Assembly: GCA_021160985.1 (NCBI GenBank)
Contig: JAGHBN010000108.1
Coordinates: 1-13,043, forward strand
DNA: 13,043 nucleotides
Origin: Thermococcus sp.
GTDB taxonomy: Archaea > Methanobacteriota_B > Thermococci > Thermococcales > Thermococcaceae
Reading direction: 5' to 3'
Shown: positions 1-5,695 of the stretch, piece after piece
Numbering within the stretch: position 1 is the stretch's first letter
Layout: each line of letters opens with the position of its first letter
Made by a program: the position numbers and the translations under genes
The notes under the pieces: model-generated
Databases searched by the model: none
What the model was told of the DNA's origin: nothing
Seen by the model: only the letters and a program-made list of their open reading frames with translations

Positions 1-420
1 GCCCACAACGGCCTCAGATACGATGCCTTCGTCGTCCCAACCAATGCTGAGGGCGTTGAACTCATTGAAAGGATTACCCTGGAGGAAGGCTTTGAGGTAA
101 TTGGAGTGGACGAGGTTCAGTTTTTCCCGCAGGAGATCGTTGAGACCCTAAACCGCCTCGCCGACAGGGGAGTCTATGTCATAGCGAGCGGCCTCAATCT
201 CGACTTCAAGGGAGACCCGTTTCCGGTTACAAAGGAGCTCCTCGTCCGTGCCGACAACATAATCTACCTCACGGCCATATGTACGGTCTGCGGGAAGCCC
301 GCAACCAGGAGCCAGCGCCTTATTGACGGAAAACCTGCCCCCAGGGATTCCCCCGTAATCCTCATAGGAAGCAGCGAGAGTTATGAGGCACGGTGCCGGG
401 AGCACCATGTCGTCCCTTGA
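1..420 (+). CDS. tdk: Thymidine kinase, class II (3' part, 5' end outside window)
   Basis: Phosphorylates thymidine with ATP to give dTMP in the pyrimidine salvage pathway in the cytoplasm. The frame is open from base 1, so the gene begins upstream of the window and about 139 residues are visible. The Walker-B-like segment VIGVDEVQFF (codons around 100-129) is typical of TK1-type kinases. The zinc-binding pair is also present: CTVC near base 280, then CREHH just before the stop. The lasso segment that covers the nucleoside follows in its usual place. The P-loop and about the first 50-60 residues are missing because of the window edge, not because of damage. An in-frame GTG at 106 is not the start, since coding continues upstream of it with family-like sequence. 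The family call is firm. Confidence 0.93.
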   Translation, partial: AHNGLRYDAFVVPTNAEGVELIERITLEEGFEVIGVDEVQFFPQEIVETLNRLADRGVYVIASGLNLDFKGDPFPVTKELLVRADNIIYLTAICTVCGKPATRSQRLIDGKPAPRDSPVILIGSSESYEARCREHHVVP

Positions 421-437
421 TTCTTTACTTCTTCCCC
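421..437 (+). terminator. T-rich stretch after tdk
   Basis: Pyrimidine-rich, T-rich tract directly after the thymidine kinase stop. Thermococcal RNA polymerase commonly terminates at such T-runs without a hairpin. This is inferred from composition and position only. Confidence 0.35.
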
Positions 438-444
438 GTTTCAC

Positions 445-458
445 CGAAAAACTTAAAG
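445..458 (+). promoter_or_regulatory. phr promoter (BRE/TATA)
   Basis: The purine-rich BRE (CGAAAA) runs into a TATA-like element (ACTTAAAG, 451-458). The usual spacing of about 26 bp puts the transcription start near 480. That gives a leader of about 20 nt carrying GGAGGTGAT (490-498), an almost complete match to the archaeal anti-Shine-Dalgarno sequence, 3 nt before ATG 502. Confidence 0.7.
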
Positions 459-463
459 CGACC

Positions 464-486
464 TTTTCTTACATGAGGTTAGAGAA
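464..486 (+). promoter_or_regulatory. Phr operator overlapping the phr transcription start
   Basis: As I recall it, the published Phr-site pattern is TTT-N2-T-N2-C-N5-G-N2-A-N2-AAA. This site reads TTT-TC-T-TA-C-ATGAG-G-TT-A-GA-GAA, so one base (G484) departs from the pattern. It is an inverted repeat that begins 6 bp downstream of the TATA element and spans the predicted start site near 480. A repressor bound there would block RNA polymerase recruitment, as described for Phr autoregulation in Pyrococcus furiosus. Confidence 0.75.
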
Positions 487-501
487 AGGGGAGGTGATAT
501 C

Positions 502-1098
502 ATGGAGTCAAATAAGAGTATGGGAAGGCTCCTAGACATACTGGGAAATGAGACCCGAAGGAGAATACTCATCCTGCTCACCAAAAGGCCTTACTTTGTG
601 AGCGAGCTCAGTCAGGAACTCGGTGTCGGACAGAAGGCCGTCTTAGAGCATCTCAGGATCCTCGAAAGCGCCGGCCTGATCGAGGGCAGGGTGGAGAAGA
701 TACCACGCGGCAGGCCTAGGAAGTACTACACGATAAAGCGAGGCTTTAGAATGGAAGTTCTTCTAACACCGTACTCCTTCGGAACAGAAATGTACGAGCC
801 GAAGAAACCCAGAGAGACTCAAGAATATGCCCAGGCCAAAGCCCTCATAAAATCCACCGGGCCAGCAGAGGCCAAGATAGACGAGCTCCTGACGTTTCTG
901 GCAGAAATACAGGAACGGATAGAGGAGATAGTCAGGACAAAACAGGAGCTGGAGGAAGTCCGCCTGCTGACAGAGACCTACATAGAGAACCTCCTGCGGA
1001 GGATAGCCCAGGAGGATCAGCACGAGTTCGAGAGGCTCATGCGCGAGTTTGGGCCGAGACTTTCCAAGAAGATACTGGAAGACCTAAACGACTTTTAG
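502..1098 (+). CDS. phr: Phr, ArsR-like heat-shock transcriptional repressor
   Basis: Winged-helix repressor of the heat-shock regulon in Thermococcales. In P. furiosus, Phr represses hsp20, an AAA+ ATPase gene and its own gene until heat releases it. The protein has 198 residues, close to the roughly 200 of known Phr. Residues 8-80 form the winged helix: LGNETRRRILILLTKRPYFV, then recognition-helix region SELSQELGVGQKAVLEHLRI and the wing around PRGRPRKYY. Residues 120-175 are a charged, heptad-like region fitting the dimerising coiled coil. The N-terminal domain is nearly identical to P. furiosus Phr as I remember it, while the C-terminal tail differs. ATG 502 follows a near-perfect Shine-Dalgarno sequence. 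The upstream operator at 464-486 supports both identity and autoregulation. It converges with rps17e. Confidence 0.9.
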   Translation: MESNKSMGRLLDILGNETRRRILILLTKRPYFVSELSQELGVGQKAVLEHLRILESAGLIEGRVEKIPRGRPRKYYTIKRGFRMEVLLTPYSFGTEMYEPKKPRETQEYAQAKALIKSTGPAEAKIDELLTFLAEIQERIEEIVRTKQELEEVRLLTETYIENLLRRIAQEDQHEFERLMREFGPRLSKKILEDLNDF

Positions 1099-1128
1099 GA
1101 AGTGGATGGAGAAGGAGAAAGCCAAAGC

Positions 1129-1146
1129 TAAGAAAAACGAAGAATA
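1129..1146 (-). terminator. T-rich stretch after rps17e
   Basis: On the minus strand this reads as a T-rich run (TTCTTCGTTTTTCTT) beginning 6 nt after the S17e stop. It fits an archaeal T-run terminator between the convergent phr and rps17e genes. Based on composition and position. Confidence 0.4.
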
Positions 1147-1151
1147 AGCAT

Positions 1152-1355
1152 TCAGAGCATCTTGCCTTCTTCCTTCATCCTGACGAGCCTCGTTATGTAG
1201 CCCGCTATCCTGTTCCTGATGGTCTTGCTGGTAACGTTGGTGAGCTCCTCAACCATCTTCTTGTTGTGCTCAAAGTCCCTGGTGAACTTGTCAGGGTACC
1301 TGTCAAACAGCTCACGGGCAGTCCTTTTGATGAAAGTCTGCTTAATGTTTCCCAT
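1152..1355 (-). CDS. rps17e: 30S ribosomal protein S17e
   Basis: Small-subunit ribosomal protein found in archaea and eukaryotes. The 67-residue protein starts MGNIKQTFIKRTARELFDRY and carries the family core TSKTIRNRIAGYITRLVRMK near its end, matching the length and sequence of Pyrococcus S17e as I remember it. A longer reading frame begins at 1397, but ATG 1355 is preferred: GGGGTGAT lies 4 nt upstream, the TATA box at 1411-1420 leaves a leader of about 35 nt, and family members begin here. The in-frame ATG at 1361 overlaps the ribosome binding site and is unlikely. It is monocistronic, with its own promoter, and converges with phr. Confidence 0.95.
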   Translation of the reverse strand: MGNIKQTFIKRTARELFDRYPDKFTRDFEHNKKMVEELTNVTSKTIRNRIAGYITRLVRMKEEGKML

Positions 1356-1410
1356 TTCCATCACCCCAGTATCTTGACCCTTACAGCCGTAACTCACATC
1401 ATAAAAGCCC

Positions 1411-1425
1411 TTTTAAAAGTTTTCC
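1411..1425 (-). promoter_or_regulatory. rps17e promoter (BRE/TATA)
   Basis: Minus-strand GAAAACTTTTAAAAGG gives a BRE followed by a TATA-like core. The expected start is near 1390, about 35 nt before ATG 1355. A ribosomal gene would be expected to have a strong promoter of this kind. Confidence 0.65.
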
Positions 1426-1450
1426 CAGAACTGGAAAATAAAGAAATTCT

Positions 1451-1600
1451 CTACTTTTCTCCAAGCCTCCTGCGGAGGAGTTCAAGCACATTAACATTGG
1501 TTTTTGCGGGATAGACTTTCCCGAGAGAATTGATCCTTACAATGGCAAAGCCCCCATGAACCCTCACAAGACCGCCGACGATGCGCCTCAAGTTCAACAT
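1451..1600 (-). CDS. Small uncharacterised protein (49 aa)
   Basis: Short minus-strand frame that starts MLNLRRIVGGLVRVHGG, continues through KVYPAKTNVNVLELLRRRLG and ends EK. I recognise no family. The first half alternates hydrophobic and glycine residues, suggesting beta strands (GGLVRVHGGFAIVRINSLG); the second half is a basic amphipathic helix. Support for a real gene is good: its own BRE/TATA lies at 1629-1644, the predicted start is near 1608, and GGTGAT (1601-1606) sits directly before the start. If the spacing seen elsewhere (3 nt) holds, translation may begin at the next codon, TTG 1597, giving 48 residues. A T-rich tract at 1435-1449 follows the stop. It lies upstream of rps17e in the same direction, but rps17e has its own promoter. 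Confidence 0.65.
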   Translation of the reverse strand: MLNLRRIVGGLVRVHGGFAIVRINSLGKVYPAKTNVNVLELLRRRLGEK

Positions 1601-1628
1601 ATCACCCACCGTAGTATTTTCCTTCAAT

Positions 1629-1644
1629 ACTTAAAAAGTTTTCG
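1629..1644 (-). promoter_or_regulatory. Promoter of the 49-aa gene
   Basis: The minus strand reads CGAAAACTTTTTAAGT, a BRE plus TATA-like core. The predicted start near 1608 leaves a leader of only 8-11 nt. It is back to back with the DUF371 promoter, with only about 10 bp between the two elements. Confidence 0.6.
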
Positions 1645-1653
1645 TGAATTTGA

Positions 1654-1669
1654 CCGGAAACTTATAAAC
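1654..1669 (+). promoter_or_regulatory. DUF371 gene promoter (leaderless)
   Basis: CCGGAAAC (BRE) is followed by TTATAAAC (TATA, 1662-1669). The TATA centre is about 25 bp before ATG 1690 and no Shine-Dalgarno sequence precedes that ATG, so the transcript probably begins at or next to the start codon. Confidence 0.7.
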
Positions 1670-1689
1670 CCCCACGCGTATCTGTTGGC

Positions 1690-2112
1690 ATGCTCAGGGA
1701 AGTCATCCGCTGCAGGGGCCATGAGAACGTTAAAGCCACCCACAGGTCCACGTTGGAGTTCACAAAGGAGGACTACCTCACTCCCCGCGGCGACTGCATA
1801 CTATGCATCGAGGCCGATAAGGGGATAAACGACCTGAGCGAGGAGTTCAAAGCTGCCCTAAGGGCTGGAAAAAAGCTCCTCGTAAGGATAAAGGTGGGAG
1901 ACCTGGTAGACGAGGTCGTCGCCAAGGGGAGCCCAGGGCTGATCCTCGACCACGAGCTTTCGATGGTGATCCGAAAGAGCGACTACATCGACGCCAGAAC
2001 CCTCGCAATAAGGGCCAACAAGGCCGCAAAGGACATAGACCGCAGGATAGTTGAACTCCTGAGGAACCCCGAGACAAGGGCGGAAATCGAGCTTGTAATA
2101 CCGGAGGAATAG
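1690..2112 (+). CDS. DUF371 family protein
   Basis: A 140-residue protein that I assign to the archaeal DUF371 family, whose function I do not know. The start MLREVIRCRGHENVKATHRS and the following FTKEDYLTPRGDCILCIEAD segment are the parts I recognise; the latter carries a conserved-looking CILC motif. The remainder is a compact alpha/beta sequence with no signal peptide or membrane segment. ATG 1690 is chosen because the family begins with this sequence and because the TATA box is placed for a leaderless mRNA starting there. It stands alone between promoters on both sides, so neighbours give no functional clue. Confidence 0.85.
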   Translation: MLREVIRCRGHENVKATHRSTLEFTKEDYLTPRGDCILCIEADKGINDLSEEFKAALRAGKKLLVRIKVGDLVDEVVAKGSPGLILDHELSMVIRKSDYIDARTLAIRANKAAKDIDRRIVELLRNPETRAEIELVIPEE

Positions 2113-2180
2113 CGCGTTACTGCGATTCCACTCGGACATCCTCAGGGCCCTTTGCAGAGCCTTCTTTTGATACCCCTCAT

Positions 2181-2194
2181 GGAAAGGTTTAAAT
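2181..2194 (+). promoter_or_regulatory. Promoter of the 222-aa gene
   Basis: GGAAAGG followed by TTTAAAT gives BRE/TATA with an expected start near 2217, just ahead of GGTGAT (2219-2224) and ATG 2230. A second AT-rich element (AGTTTTAATAAC, 2203-2213) is too close to the start codon to place the start upstream of the ribosome binding site. Confidence 0.55.
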
Positions 2195-2229
2195 CCTGAA
2201 AAAGTTTTAATAACATTTGGTGATGAAAA

Positions 2230-2898
2230 ATGCTCGAGGGTTACTACATAGTCGAAAATACCGGAGTCGTTCCCGCAGAAAGGAGGTTCAAATTCAAGGA
2301 TTTAAAGGCATGGGGCTACGACCTGCACCTCGGAACTATAGACGGGAAGGAGACATATTTTGTGTCAAAAACAGGAACCCGCGAAGAGGGCGAGACCTAT
2401 ACCGAAAGGGGCAGGGAGTACCACATCAGCGAGACCCCGCAGGAGATTCCAAAGAACGCAAGGCTCCTTGCGAGGATAGTCATCGAACGCGGCCAGCCCT
2501 ACCTTGAGTGCTGGCTCGACACGGAGGAAAACAACTACCCGCTCGCCAAGGAAGACCCAAGGATAATCCTGCACCGCTTCTGGACTGGGAAGAAGTTCAA
2601 CCAGCTCGAAAAGCACGTCGGAAGCGTCGGCCTCACGACGGACTTCTTCAAGGACAGGGTCTTCGTGAAGGGCATCCCACTGCCGTTCGAAGAGTATCCG
2701 CCGAAGGTCAGGCGCGTCCTCAGGGCCGTCAGGGACGTCCACCGTGACATGACCGGCTTTGGAAGGTTCGTCTTCCAGTACTACGGCGAGGAAGACGACG
2801 CCCACAGCTACCGCCTCCGGTGGCTCCTGCCGACCATACATCTCTTCGACGTCGAAATATCAAACGAGGTGGACAAAATACTTGCGATGCTTGACTGA
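2230..2898 (+). CDS. Uncharacterised protein (222 aa)
   Basis: I do not recognise this protein. It begins MLEGYYIVENTGVVPAERRF, is rich in charged and aromatic residues, and has no signal peptide, membrane segment, cysteine cluster or obvious nucleotide-binding motif, so it should be soluble and cytoplasmic. The central part (about residues 75-130) looks like mixed beta strands and helices around ARLLARIVIERGQPYLECWL. The C-terminal third (YPPKVRRVLRAVRDVHRDMT, then QYYGEEDDAHSYRLRWLLP) looks helical. The start is supported by GGTGAT five bases upstream of ATG 2230 and a promoter at 2181-2194. Codon use resembles that of its neighbours. It is monocistronic and converges with the isomerase gene. 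Confidence 0.85.
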   Translation: MLEGYYIVENTGVVPAERRFKFKDLKAWGYDLHLGTIDGKETYFVSKTGTREEGETYTERGREYHISETPQEIPKNARLLARIVIERGQPYLECWLDTEENNYPLAKEDPRIILHRFWTGKKFNQLEKHVGSVGLTTDFFKDRVFVKGIPLPFEEYPPKVRRVLRAVRDVHRDMTGFGRFVFQYYGEEDDAHSYRLRWLLPTIHLFDVEISNEVDKILAMLD

Positions 2899-2932
2899 TC
2901 CTTTATTTCTCCCGCAGATGAAAAAGAAATAG
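2899..2932. terminator. Convergent T-rich terminator region
   Basis: The plus strand carries CCTTTATTTCT right after the stop of the 222-aa gene. The minus strand carries ATTTCTTTTTCAT (2930-2918) about 55 bp beyond the isomerase stop. Each could terminate one of the two converging transcripts. Inference from composition. Confidence 0.4.
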
Positions 2933-2984
2933 TTCGCGAGGGCCATTGCCAAGATCAAGGCCTCGCTGCCGGCCGGTTGCCCCA

Positions 2985-4466
2985 TCATTCTTCTCCAAGG
3001 AAGGACTTAACTGCCCTTGAATCCTCGAGGTTTACTGCCTTTATCCCCCACAGCCTTGCGGCAAAGCGGAGCTCCTCTCTAAAGTCGCCGGGAACGAGGG
3101 AAAGGTGATTCGCCCCCATCACATTGAGGAATTTCTCTTTGTCGAGCGGGTTCTTTATGGCGGCGTGCGGCCACTGCTTGCCCCACTTGAGCTTCGACTC
3201 CATCTCCTCAGTTATCTCAAGACCCTCCGCGAGGAAGTACAGGAGGTAGTACCCCCCACCGCGGCGTATTAGCCTCGCCACAGTAAACTGGGCCGGCGGC
3301 GTCCTGTAGGTTAAAGCTCCGCCGCTCGCTCCCTGGCACTGTCCCTGGATCGTTGTGGCCCGCAGGTTCTCCTCGGGGTTCTCGCTCATCCTCGCGTAGT
3401 AGAGCGATGAAGCGCCACAGTTGGCTATCATCACAACCTTATCATCCACGTACTTTATGTCTCCGAAGAGAGGGGGCTTTCCGCTCAGATAGAAGAGGAG
3501 CGCCGAGCTTATCGTGCCCTTGACGTCGCCCTCACACGTGGCCGGGACTACCTCTTTCTCACCCTCGGCATCGAGGTTGAACGGGAAGAGAGCGGGAATC
3601 AGGCAGGCTGTAACACCGTAGATTTCGCTCAACTCGGGTTGGCACTTTATCGAGACGGCTGAAATGCCTTTCTGCTCGCCCCAGCTCTCCTTTGCTGCCA
3701 GATAGAGGGCTATCTGCCTCCTCAACGCCTCGGGCGTCAGCATGGCATTGTCAAATTTGACTTCCGTTTTCTCATTCAGCCAGTCGTAGAACTCCTCCAC
3801 GCGAACCTGCAGTCTCTCGTCCGAGAGCAGCTCCTCCGCCTTCTTCACGAGGACGTACTGGTCGAGCATTATGAAGTCGCCGACGATTCTCTTGAGCCTT
3901 GGAAGGTCCTCCATGAGGTGCTCCATTCCGAGGGTGTACGGGGCACCCCAGAGGAGGATTGATTTTCTTGAGAGCTTTGAGACTGCCTCAACGGCCCTGG
4001 CCCAGGCTTTAACCTTTTCAACGTCCCCCTTCAGGCGGACGTGGTTCAGCGCGTACTCGTTCACCGCGCTCTCCCAGAGAGAGGCCCCAACCGATGTAAT
4101 GCAGGTTGTCCCCGCCCACGCGGGGTCGTCATCGGCGTAAAGGAGTAGCGGCCTTTTGGTTTCCCTCACGAGCGCGGTAACGAGGTTGCTCTCGGTCCAG
4201 TGCCAGAGGCCGGCGATTATTCCGGAAGCAGAGCTCCCCGCCATTATCTCAGCGGCCTTAAGGCTCTCTTCCATCGAGTCTATTCCAAAGTTCTTCCCGG
4301 CTTTTAGGGCTTCGTATTTTCCGAGCCTCTCATTCACGTCAAGGACTTCAAACCCTGCCTTCCTAAGCTCCTCGATGAGAGCGGAGTGCTTCCCCATCAG
4401 GACCCTCTCACACTCGGTCGAGAGGGCCGTCTGTCTCGGGTCGGTGAAGGTAACGACGGCTATCAT
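2985..4466 (-). CDS. L-fucose/L-arabinose isomerase-like sugar isomerase
   Basis: Likely a metal-dependent aldose-ketose isomerase of the FucI/AraA superfamily, 493 residues, cytoplasmic. The recognisable core is GISAVSIKCQPEL (around residue 270-285), CEGDVKGTISSALLFYLSG, PLFGDIKYVDD and GANHLSLVPGDFREEL. Candidate metal ligands are Glu312 (in CEGD), Asp336 (in FGDI) and His454 (in ANHL). The Glu-Asp spacing of 24 equals that of E. coli FucI (Glu337, Asp361), as I remember it. The protein is shorter than FucI (591 residues), so the substrate is open. ATG 4466 is chosen over the GTG at 4475 because GGGGTG sits just upstream at the right distance and the N-terminus then reads MIAVVTFTDPR. It is transcribed divergently from the PfkB kinase across a shared TATA palindrome, which points to joint regulation. 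Confidence 0.82.
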   Translation of the reverse strand: MIAVVTFTDPRQTALSTECERVLMGKHSALIEELRKAGFEVLDVNERLGKYEALKAGKNFGIDSMEESLKAAEIMAGSSASGIIAGLWHWTESNLVTALVRETKRPLLLYADDDPAWAGTTCITSVGASLWESAVNEYALNHVRLKGDVEKVKAWARAVEAVSKLSRKSILLWGAPYTLGMEHLMEDLPRLKRIVGDFIMLDQYVLVKKAEELLSDERLQVRVEEFYDWLNEKTEVKFDNAMLTPEALRRQIALYLAAKESWGEQKGISAVSIKCQPELSEIYGVTACLIPALFPFNLDAEGEKEVVPATCEGDVKGTISSALLFYLSGKPPLFGDIKYVDDKVVMIANCGASSLYYARMSENPEENLRATTIQGQCQGASGGALTYRTPPAQFTVARLIRRGGGYYLLYFLAEGLEITEEMESKLKWGKQWPHAAIKNPLDKEKFLNVMGANHLSLVPGDFREELRFAARLWGIKAVNLEDSRAVKSFLGEE

Positions 4467-4490
4467 GGGACACACCCCGTTATCTCAATC

Positions 4491-4516
4491 CCGGAAACGT
4501 ATATAACGGTTGCCGG
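4491..4516. promoter_or_regulatory. Symmetric promoter/operator between isomerase and kinase
   Basis: The half-sites CCGG-N-AAC (4491-4498) and GTT-N-CCGG (4509-4516) form a dyad of seven perfectly paired positions each. They flank GTATATAAC, which reads as a TATA box on both strands (centre about 4503). Forward, the start would be near 4529, before the kinase ribosome binding site (4544-4549). In reverse it would be near 4477, before isomerase ATG 4466. The CCGGAAAC and CCGGCAAC arms can serve as BREs for opposite directions, as operator half-sites, or both. Confidence 0.6.
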
Positions 4517-4553
4517 AGGAAACAATCAAAAGCCGTTGCCTGCGGTGATAGCT

Positions 4554-5504
4554 ATGATAGTCTCAATTGGCGAAGTCCTCATAGACTTCATAGCCCTCCA
4601 AGAGGGAAAGCTAAAAGACGTAAAGTCCTTCGAGAAGCACCCCGGAGGCGCCCCAGCCAACGTTGCCGTTGGAGTTTCACGGCTGGGCGTCGAGAGCGCA
4701 CTGGTAAGCAAGGTTGGGGACGACCCATTCGGAGACTTCCTGCTGGATAGGCTCCGGGATGAAGGTGTGAGGACGTACGTGCCCCGCGATTCAGAGAAGC
4801 ACACCGGTGTTGTGTTCGTCCAGCTCATCGGCGCCAAACCGGAGTTCATCCTCTACGACGGCGTTGCGTATTTCAACCTGAGGCGTGAAGACGTGGAGAT
4901 GAGCACCCTTGAGAAGGCTGAAGCAGTCCACTTCGGCACCGTGCTCTTCGCCAGAGAGCCCTCCCGCTCGACGCTCTTTGAGGTTTTGAAGGAGCTTAAG
5001 GGCAAAGTCCCGCTGAGCTACGACGTCAACATAAGGCCCGACCTCTGGCGCGGAAGAGAGGAAGAGACGCTCCAGGATATTGAGAAGGCTCTCGAACTGG
5101 CAGATATTGTCAAGCTCGGGGACGGGGAACTCGAATACCTGAAAGACAACGGGATAGAGCTCGAAGACTTTGACTTTAATCTGCTCGCGGTGACGCTGGG
5201 CGAGAACGGGAGCGAGCTGATGAGCGGCGGCGTCAAACTCCACATTCCCGCTTATGGGGTAGAGCCGGTTGACACAACCGGGGCAGGGGATGCCTTCATG
5301 GCCGCTCTGCTGGCAGGCCTTCACTATTCAAACCTGCTCAGTGAAAATTCCATTGGGGAGGAGCACCTCAAAAAAATAGGCCGCTTTGCAAACCTTGTGG
5401 CGGCGCTCTCAACTACCCGCAGGGGAGCCTGGAGCGTGCCAAGAATAGATGAAATATCCTCAATGGAGGAAGTCAGGGCACTCTACCAGCACCCAAGGAA
5501 GTAG
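4554..5504 (+). CDS. PfkB/ribokinase-family kinase, candidate myo-inositol kinase
   Basis: ATP-dependent kinase of a sugar or polyol, 316 residues. Residues 31-44 carry the first PfkB signature (GGAPANVAVGVSRLG), which binds the substrate. DTTGAGDAFMAALLAG at 240-255 is the second signature, with catalytic base Asp246. The sequence resembles my memory of Thermococcus kodakarensis TK2285, shown to phosphorylate myo-inositol at position 3; fructokinase or 2-keto-3-deoxygluconate kinase remain possible. The open frame extends upstream to 4386, but that part overlaps the isomerase gene and the promoter. ATG 4554 follows GGTGAT (4544-4549) by 4 nt and gives the family's usual N-terminus (MIVSIGEVLIDF). 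Divergent from the isomerase, it is followed by a hairpin and T-run at 5507-5537. Confidence 0.88.
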   Translation: MIVSIGEVLIDFIALQEGKLKDVKSFEKHPGGAPANVAVGVSRLGVESALVSKVGDDPFGDFLLDRLRDEGVRTYVPRDSEKHTGVVFVQLIGAKPEFILYDGVAYFNLRREDVEMSTLEKAEAVHFGTVLFAREPSRSTLFEVLKELKGKVPLSYDVNIRPDLWRGREEETLQDIEKALELADIVKLGDGELEYLKDNGIELEDFDFNLLAVTLGENGSELMSGGVKLHIPAYGVEPVDTTGAGDAFMAALLAGLHYSNLLSENSIGEEHLKKIGRFANLVAALSTTRRGAWSVPRIDEISSMEEVRALYQHPRK

Positions 5505-5506
5505 CT

Positions 5507-5537
5507 CAGGGGTGCATTGGGCCCCCTGCAGGTTTTT
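5507..5537 (+). terminator. Hairpin plus T-run after the kinase gene
   Basis: CAGGGG (5507-5512) pairs with CCCCTG (5523-5528) around a 10-nt loop, followed by TTTTT at 5533-5537. It lies 3 nt after the kinase stop and ahead of a separate promoter for the dehydrogenase operon. Confidence 0.5.
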
Positions 5538-5647
5538 AGCCCCAATTTTACCCTCCCATCCTCCGACGAAAAAAGCGTCTCAACGCTCCTCTCGATTGAA
5601 AATCGTGAATTTACGGCTATTTGAGGTTGTTTGTCTTGAATAAGGTT

Positions 5648-5663
5648 GAAAAGGATTATATAT
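5648..5663 (+). promoter_or_regulatory. Promoter of the dehydrogenase/glycerate kinase operon
   Basis: GAAAAGG (BRE) is followed by TTATATAT (5656-5663). The expected start is near 5686, about 10 nt ahead of ATG 5696. No palindrome like that at 4491-4516 was seen here. Confidence 0.65.
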
Positions 5664-5695
5664 CTCAGCGCCTTAACAATCTAAGGGGGTCCGCC

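Noticed and set aside
1105..1146. 13-codon lysine/glutamate-rich frame after phr
   Set aside because: No ribosome binding site, too short, and its opposite strand is explained as the T-rich terminator of rps17e.
2365..2841. 158-codon minus-strand frame across the 222-aa gene
   Set aside because: Antisense shadow of GC-rich coding sequence; no promoter or ribosome binding site and no family-like motifs. Similar antisense frames across the sugar cluster were rejected for the same reason.
2919..2985. Possible C/D box RNA (ATGATGG near 2984 on the minus strand)
   Set aside because: The C box is imperfect and no CTGA D box lies at a suitable distance.
4386..4553. N-terminal extension of the PfkB kinase frame back to 4386
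   Set aside because: It overlaps the divergent isomerase gene and the TATA region, and the family N-terminus with a good ribosome binding site begins at 4554.
5505..5695. Gap before the dehydrogenase operon as a riboswitch or regulatory RNA
   Set aside because: Only a small hairpin with a T-run and a promoter are visible, and the predicted leader is about 10 nt, too short for a riboswitch.
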